Of a DNA stretch of 64,000 bases, positions 57,206-64,000 are shown piece by piece; position 1 is the first letter of the stretch, and each line of letters starts with the position of its first letter. The translations under genes and the position numbers were made by a program. The notes below the pieces were generated by a model. That model did no database searches. It had not been told where the DNA came from and saw only the letters and a program-made list of their open reading frames with translations. This DNA is from Lepisosteus oculatus (taxonomy: Eukaryota > Chordata > Actinopteri > Semionotiformes > Lepisosteidae), in NCBI RefSeq assembly GCF_040954835.1, contig NC_090714.1:4576501-4640500 (forward strand), read 5' to 3'.

Positions 57206-57291
57206 AGGAACAAGTAATGGCTTTATTCCATGCTGAAAAGAGAAGAAAGAAAACACAATGTTTCGGCCGTGGAGCCTTCTTCAGGTGAGAG
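57206..57291 (-). mobile_element. Solo Penelope-like terminal repeat with hammerhead-like core
   Basis: The minus strand reads CTCACCTGAAGAAGGCTCCA then CGGCCGAAACATTGTGTTTT and continues to ATTACTTGTTCCT. It matches both arms at 46849-47070 and keeps the intact GAAAC that the right arm has lost. Confidence 0.6.
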
Positions 57292-60200
57292 GCGTCAAAT
57301 AATAAATATCCATATACAGATAATAATATTATTAATGCAGGTAATGCCATAGTTGTAAACGAAGTAATCAATATTCAAATTATTGGACTTCTGGAAAATG
57401 TAAGGTATAGTCCTATTTTTTACAGACAATCAGACTGGCAGTGCTGACTTGACATTCTCTGAGTACTGTTCTGAAAGGAGTCTTATCAATCACATGGCAT
57501 CGTTGAAGAGACAAGCAATGCAAAATATTGAATTAGCTCATCATCAGAAGCGCAGTGTGACTTTACTGTGATGTATAAAGGCTGTACTGTGACTTTTGCA
57601 CCCCTCCGCAATCTTTGTGTAGTTAGGTGTTGATTATGATTATCCAGAACTGTACAGGTGCTCATGCTCTGTCCACCATTTTTAAGTATAAAAAAACATA
57701 TGGAAGGTGGTGATTTTCTGCACACTGGAAAATCACTGAAGAGCAGATGTTTTAAGCCACCGTCAGGCTGTGTTAGGCACACCTGAAGTGTGTGGACCAT
57801 ACCTGTGGCTTAGTAGTCCTAGGCTCCACAACAACAGATTTAATGAGAAACTTCAAAGCCACAAGCATGTGTAATCTTAGTATCTTCTTCTGGATAGGCT
57901 GTTTTGAAAATGTATTCAGCATTAGTATAATTAATCATTTTTTAAGAATACCTTTGGGGTCACAATTTATATTGTATCTCCAAGGGCTGCATGAGTCCCT
58001 CTGGGGTGAGTAGCTTACCACTATTTTAATCAAAGGCTTTTAAATTTGAATGCCGATGTACTGTGCTCCCAAATGTTAAATGAAAGCTGTGTAGCTGATT
58101 AGAGACTCTGCTATGAGTCACCAGGTGGCGACACTCTCTCACTGCACATTGACGATACACTATTATCATTAGGTCACACAGTGGTTCTATATGCTCAGTG
58201 TTCTGAATGAGATAAAGTACAGATTAAAAGAATCTGACATGCATATACTTATCTATACATTTATTGTCTAATGCAGCATGATGTTTTACAGAATATTACG
58301 TATGCACATACATTATTTGCAAAACAGTGAAAAAATAATTGCATAGCCCTCTTCTTCATAAAGTAAGAAGAGTTGTCATCCTGTTACTGTGAAACAATTA
58401 AGAATACCTTGGGGAATTCGTTGCTGTTTTTTTAGTCCGAAATACTGAAAATTGTGTTAAAATCTCTGTTTGATATCACTGCATAAAATGTGATTCTTGC
58501 AAACCTTTAAAGTTTATCAACATAACCTGCTGCCACCAGATAATCAGTGATTAATGCCTTTGCCTGAGCTACATGAAGGCCAATTCATAGATCCGAAAGT
58601 TAAATATTAACTTTGTGTTGTGAGTTCTTTTGTAGTTCTTTTTCAATTCAAATTGAAGGTGACATGCCCTGCATTACATTCTATAAACTTTTCATAGCAA
58701 TATTTATTTCCTTAGTTCAGTTTCCTTAATCACTGAACAAACCATAGAAGAACTTTGAAGTGTTAAGTGTCAGGTGGCAGTAACTGTCACAAACTGCTAC
58801 AATGCAGGCAAACACTGGAGACAAAAGAGAAAAATAAATTGGTAGCAAAAAGTAAGCAAACATGAGCTCACTAAGCCACTGGTGTCATATAAAGGAAAAT
58901 ATACAAGGTGTGCATATTGCATAAGAAATACAGGAACATCATACAAAATACTGTATTTGTGCTTTTGATTTTGATAGAATTGTGAAAATCTTATCATTTC
59001 TAAATAGCCCTTCAACTCTGGCGTATATCCAGAGTCTGTCAAAAAACTATGTATTTAAGGGGTGAGGTAGAAATTAAAGGTAATTGTCAATTCTATATTA
59101 AACAAGAGGCATGCCAGTAGGCAGTGTTATTGATCTTTTACAGCCTACCTTGCTGTTACCATATCAAATTCTCAACTGTTCCGGGTGCATTCTCTCCTCA
59201 GATTAAGTAATCTGTGATAAGAGCTAACAGTCACTACTTGTACTGAATGTTTTTCAGCGAATGTTTGAAAGTGAGCTGTAAGAAGATAACAGGACAACGT
59301 CTTGTTTTTATTAACAGTGATTGATGGCAATCCACTCTTTATTCTAGGGTTCTGTTTAAATCACTGGACTGCTGAACTTCAAGATGTTTCCTTATGTGGA
59401 AACTGAAGAGCTAACAGGCTTTTGTCTGTTTCACACTGCCTTTAAAGGGGGTCTGTTAACCAGTTGCCTCTGCGCTGGCAGAGGAGAAAAATCACACAAC
59501 AGCACACATCTGGTTGTCTCAGGGATGATGGACACAAACACATCTCCAATGCCAGGACCTTTTGTTCTTTGAAACTGACACAAAAGCCTTTCCGAATCAC
59601 CGCCGAAAGCATTGAAAAATTCCAATGCACATATCACATAAATTATACTCGCAAAATTGCTTTGCCGGCTGGATGCGTGCCAGACTTATTCTTGAAGGAC
59701 TGTATGTCTCCAGCGTTTATCACAAAATAGCTGTACAAACACTCAAGGGCCAAAAAAAGATCCTTTGGACTTTGACAGCAGTTCTGCCTCTTCCTGTGAC
59801 TTACCCAGCACACACCTGCTCCCGGTGCCTCTGTAAATATTGGCGCATGCAGGTTTATGTTTCACGTGCCACTAGACAAAGCGAGGTGCCAAGTGTTTTT
59901 TTTTCTCCTCTGCAGGCAGGTAAATACTGAAGAGCGCGGGATGAAAACAGCTTTCAAGCTGTGGAGGCTGTGGCTGGCTCCTGTCCAATATGGCATTTTG
60001 CACCAAAGTGCAGTTGACTCCATTGTGCATTGAAGGGATTTAAAACGCAGTCACTCCTGCTGGTGTTGCACACCGAGAGATGTGTATTATTTAACGGGGT
60101 GAGCATGGCAGGTTAGTGCTGCACCACACCAGCCTCAGCTTGCAAAATGAGAACAGTGGCCCGAGCCCTTATGAAGGTATTTTGTGGTAAACATGACTGG

Positions 60201-60329
60201 CATTATAATAACCTGGTTTTGGACAGATTTTTGTTGTGCGTTAACTGCCCACTGATTTGCACCCTAGGGAACTTTATTTGTTTGGACTTGCTTTTACAGG
60301 GAATTCAATTGAATTGAATTGATTTGCTA

Positions 60330-60460
60330 TTCTGTGATGGACTGGCGTCCCCTCCAGGGTGTGTCCTGCCTTGTGCCTGTTGCTTGCTGGGATAGGCTCC
60401 AGCTCCCTTGCAACCCAGTACCGAATACAGCGGCAAAAAAATGGATCGATGGATAACTAT
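60330..60460 (+). repeat. V-SINE-like element, 3' part only
   Basis: TGTGATGGACTGGCGTCCCC, TGGGATAGGCTCCAGCTCCC and the tail AAAAATGGATCGATGGAT match the 3' half of the V-SINE-like copies. Confidence 0.75.
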
Positions 60461-61137
60461 TTTACCTTTGCATGGCTCAGGAGACATGGGAAAGGACTTG
60501 CTTATATGCCAGTATAACTCACGTCTGGAGATATGCCTGTCACCTGAGCACACTGCCGATTTTCCACTGCAATCTGAGCTGAATCCATGCAGACGTTCCT
60601 TCAAAGCATGGGCTATAGATCGGACAGCTATGTGTCGCACCTAGACGTCTGCAGCTACTGTATACATGTTGCAGGAAATCACCACTGTAAACAACTGAGA
60701 CATTCCATTCATCATTCACGTATTCGTAGGCATATGAAAAATATTTTTTGCCTGCTAGAATGATTTGCTTCCTTTCTAACTCCACTCAGACTCCCCCCAC
60801 CCTGTTATTCAGTTACTTGCATGTGGTGCGGTTGACCTTCAGTATCAGTATTTCTGATTGTGGACTTTCAAGGAAGAACTGGTCACACTTTAGTTGAGGT
60901 CCTTGTTCGGTCTAAAAACACTCACTTATCATGTTATTAATAAGGTTGTGAACATACGGGTATGGTTCAGCCTACTGATTGGATTTGGGTTTTGCGTCCG
61001 ACATTTAATTCAGCAGCAGCACAGGTTGGCCATCATCACAGTTATGTCGCTCTATGGACTATATGCAGTATACTATTTACAACAGCAAATTTAAAGTGTT
61101 ACTGAAGAAACAAGCGACAAAAGAAGTAAAGGAATGT

Positions 61138-61465
61138 GGGCGGCACAGTGGTGTAGTGGTCAGCATTACAACGCTTGGGCCCTGGGTTCAATTTCTGGGG
61201 TGCTGTCTGTGTGGAGTTTGCATGTTTTTCATGCGTCTGTGTGGGTTTCCTCCCCGGTTTAAAGACATACTGGTAGATCAATTGGCTTCTGGGAAAGCGG
61301 GCCCCGGTGGGAGTGTGCGCGAGGGTGTGTCTGTTTGTGCCCTGTGATCGGTGTCCTGTCCAGGGTGCATCCCGTCTTGTGCTTGGCGTTTGCCAGGAAA
61401 GGTTCCCATTCTGCCACAATCCTGTTTTGGATAAAGTGGTTAGAAAATGGATTGATACATAGTGC
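61138..61465 (+). repeat. V-SINE-like element, nearly full length
   Basis: Starts GGGCGGCACAGTGGTGTAGT, then GGCCCTGGGTTCAATTTCTG (B box), GTGTGGAGTTTGCATGTTTT, GTGTGGGTTTCCTCC, AAAGACATACTGGTAGATCA and the tail TTTTGGATAAAGTGGTTAGA. It is the clearest head among the copies. Confidence 0.85.
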
Positions 61466-62364
61466 CATGCAATAAGGGCTCACAATCACATAAGCAGGAC
61501 TCTGGCATCTTCACCTCATCGACAGTACTGTGTGATTCACTTTGAAAGGCCGGAAGGTCTCAGAAGAAACTGCAGCTTGTCCCGTCTTGAATGTTTGATC
61601 CAGTGATGTCCCTGCAAATAAGTCTTCATCTTGAACGTTAATGTAAACCGTTGTCTTAGTGCAAGTTATTTGCTCGACGCCTTTATCCACTTATGCCGAT
61701 TAGCACGATTACAATACACTATTCATCAATGACCATTGTAAACTTACAGGCAGTAACAGTCACAAAGTACAATAGTAGGTGGAGTGTGTTAAGAAAAACG
61801 TATCGCATGGCATAATGCTAATGTAATATGTTACACAGTGAAGGAAACCTCAAACAGAAGATATATCATAGGAAACCCTGCCCAACAAGGTGTAGAATTA
61901 CCATACAATACACTAGGACTACATGCACATGGCAAGAACAGCAAGTGCAACAAAGATGCCTGTGATCTGATGCCCTTCAGGGGGTACTGGCACACAGAGT
62001 TGTGCTGGTGACAGCAGTGTACAAAGATACAGTACAGGTGTGTTTTTGAGAAGGCAGTGCAACATGGGTAATGAAAGCACAGACTTCACACGTGAACACT
62101 GGGGATCAAGTGTGGAGAGCGTCTGGATTATTAGTAATGCTCTGCTACGTAACGGCCATTGAGCGTTTCACATCAAAAGGGCATTTTAATGTTGTGACCT
62201 GAGTGAAAAGAAACTGGGCTGGCATGCTCTTTGTGTAGTTTTCCAGTTTACTCTTCTTGCGCTTGCTCCATAGCAGATCGATGATACCGACGTGTCCGTG
62301 CTGAGCAGGGAAATGAACAGAGGCGGCATTCGGTATCAGTGCGGCCCCTCTTTGTCAGTACACC

Positions 62365-62640
62365 ATTCATCTGTTTCCCAACCGCTTTGTCCAATTCAGG
62401 AATACAGGGGAGCCGGAGCCTATCTGAGCTAGCAACAGGTTCAAGGCAAGATACAAATGTCGGTCTATCGGAGGACACAAACAAGCACACACTTGACACA
62501 CAGCACGGCTGTCTTCCTAGGAGCCCACAAACCCACCTAAGTGCCTTTGGACTGTGGGAGGACACTGGACGCCAGATCTGGAATTGAACCCAGCACTGTG
62601 AAACAGCGATAGGAACCACCGCACCACCCTTTGTCAACAC
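62365..62640 (-). repeat. V-SINE-like element, reverse
   Basis: On the minus strand it begins AAAGGGTGGTGCGGTGGTTC and ends around GGACAAAGCGGTTGGGAAAC, AGATGAATGG. The body keeps CCACAGTCCAAAGGCACTTA. Confidence 0.75.
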
Positions 62641-63779
62641 CCCTCAGTCATAAAATGAGTGCGTTTTTATCCGGCGCAATGGTCTTTGAACGCAAGGCTG
62701 ACGATGATGATGCAGTTTCATTAAACGCACTGTTCGGGAAGAAACCAATAAAGAGCCAGGTTTGAACTTCCTTTCTCTCTTCTCTCCTCCATGCTGCGCG
62801 TCTTTACGCACAGCCAAGCGGTGCGTCAGCCGCTGCAGCTGGTCACTCCAACCGCGATCTTGAAGAAAGTGTATTTTTTGGGGGGGGTTAAGTCGGGTGA
62901 CTTCAGCGCAACGTTCAGCAAAAACTTCCTCTGCAAAAAAAGACAGCCATGAAATATTTCCCTTTCGATTTACACAAAGTCTCTTGTCACTTTAAACAAA
63001 TAGCCTTACCGAACTACAAATACCAAGACGCCTTGTGCTGTAAGTAGTTAACAGCTGCAATTTGACATTACAGTTAGAATTTTTCATTTCTACGGGGCAT
63101 TTATGTGACTAAAGAAATCACAAACGTGAAAAACAGACAAAGATCTAATATGGACATGGGAATATGTTTTTGAAGCGTTTTTAAATGGATAATTAAACAT
63201 TCACATAGCTAAAGCTAACCGACAATGACACCCGGTAGGACGTTCATACTCTTCCGTAGTTTTGCCGAAGAAATTGCATATGAGTCATTTTAGATTTTAA
63301 ATTAGAAATTGCAACAACCTGGATGATCGTTGCGTCATTGCGTGAAGTGACTTCAAGAAAAAATATCTAAACTTTGCACTGTGCCGGTATTTACGACGTT
63401 CAGTATGAAATACCCTCATAAAGACCAGTTGCTTAATTCTGTCCAAATCATTTCAAACTCGTGGGGCCGTACCATAAACAGTAATTAACAAGTTAAAAAA
63501 ACAGGTTAACAAAAGGCACATTTTATTAAAATGATTAATTATTAAGACTTAAAAAAAGAGTGAGGGTTTAAGTCTGTTACTGGTTTCCCTGGCTGTTATG
63601 TAAAACCGATTGCAATATCACAGCGACTGCCCTGTCATTCAGTCGTCTGAAAGACAGACTGGAGTCCTTGGACAGTCCACCAAACCTGAAAGGAGTAGCC
63701 CCTCCCCCTTCCACATTTCTCTATTCCTATTGGAGAACATTTTAAAACCTTCCCAGTTACGTAGCTTCAGCGATTTTTG

Positions 63780-64000
63780 CTATTCGCTGACACAAGCGAC
63801 AATCAACGCCCCCTCCCCCCCCCCGGCTCCTCCCCCGCTATCCCTGCGGAGTTGTTCCAGCTCTGCGCTGGATAGCAGAAAATACTGAGCGCAGGACAAA
63901 ACGACCATTTGTTGTGCATGAGCGTGTGAAACGTCTAAAGAAGTTAACATGGACTAGAGAGGAGAAAGAAAGCACGGCCTGCGAGGACTGCGCACGTGAT
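63780..64000. promoter_or_regulatory. CpG-rich, GC-box-like edge; possible promoter
   Basis: After the AT-rich region the last 220 bp hold frequent CpG dinucleotides, a long C tract (GC-box-like) at 63808-63840 and a CACGTGA E-box at the very end. No coding exon is recognised, and the strand of any gene is unknown. Confidence 0.3.

Larger units (their letters stand above)
50341..62690. other. Gene-poor region upstream of TNFRSF13B
   Basis: About 12 kb of AT-rich DNA. Recognised contents: GTT and GT/AT microsatellites (52219-52240, 54966-54989), a terminal-repeat copy (57206-57291), V-SINE-like copies (60330-60460, 61138-61465, 62365-62640) and one exon-like frame (56536-56634). The stretches 50640-51580, 52500-54780 and 57300-60300 show nothing I can name. 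Any further 5' exon of TNFRSF13B would lie here. Confidence 0.6.

Overview
The window is vertebrate genomic DNA, most likely from a ray-finned fish. Two spliced protein-coding genes are recognised. The rest is intron or intergenic DNA carrying many old transposon copies typical of fish: V-SINE-like elements, 5S-rRNA-headed SINEs, tRNA-headed SINEs, L2 and CR1-like LINE 3' ends, and a Tc1-like relic. The species cannot be fixed from the sequence. A readable TNFRSF13B (TACI) and this repeat mix would suit a non-teleost ray-finned fish, but that is inference.

Left part (+ strand): exons 2-13 of USP22, the ubiquitin-specific protease of the SAGA deubiquitinating module, lie at 5770-39142. All twelve exons have canonical GT-AG borders and compatible phases, and together encode 467 residues up to the stop codon. 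Only the first exon (about 57 codons in human, from memory) is missing, and it should lie before position 1. The region 1-5769 is therefore read as intron 1.

Middle (- strand): four exons of TNFRSF13B (TACI), the BAFF/APRIL receptor, lie at 49478-45120 and converge tail-to-tail with USP22. They encode two six-cysteine domains, each with a DxL ligand-binding motif, then a transmembrane helix and a cytoplasmic tail. The tail keeps the ETCxxCFPE block and a PxQxT TRAF-type motif. The first coding exon was not found with confidence.

Right part (about 50-64 kb): no recognised gene. It holds SINE copies, a copy of a hammerhead-ribozyme-like terminal repeat, one isolated exon-like reading frame (56536-56634) and two CpG-rich stretches near the right edge that may be a promoter of a further gene.

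The most unusual structures are a near-perfect 100-bp inverted repeat at 46849-47070 whose arms carry a hammerhead-like core, with a third copy at 57206; a diverged local duplication inside USP22 intron 7 that starts at the exon 7 splice donor; a second duplication flanking USP22 exon 4; and a SINE inserted inside a V-SINE. I found no bacterial-type system, CRISPR array or clearly new protein system.
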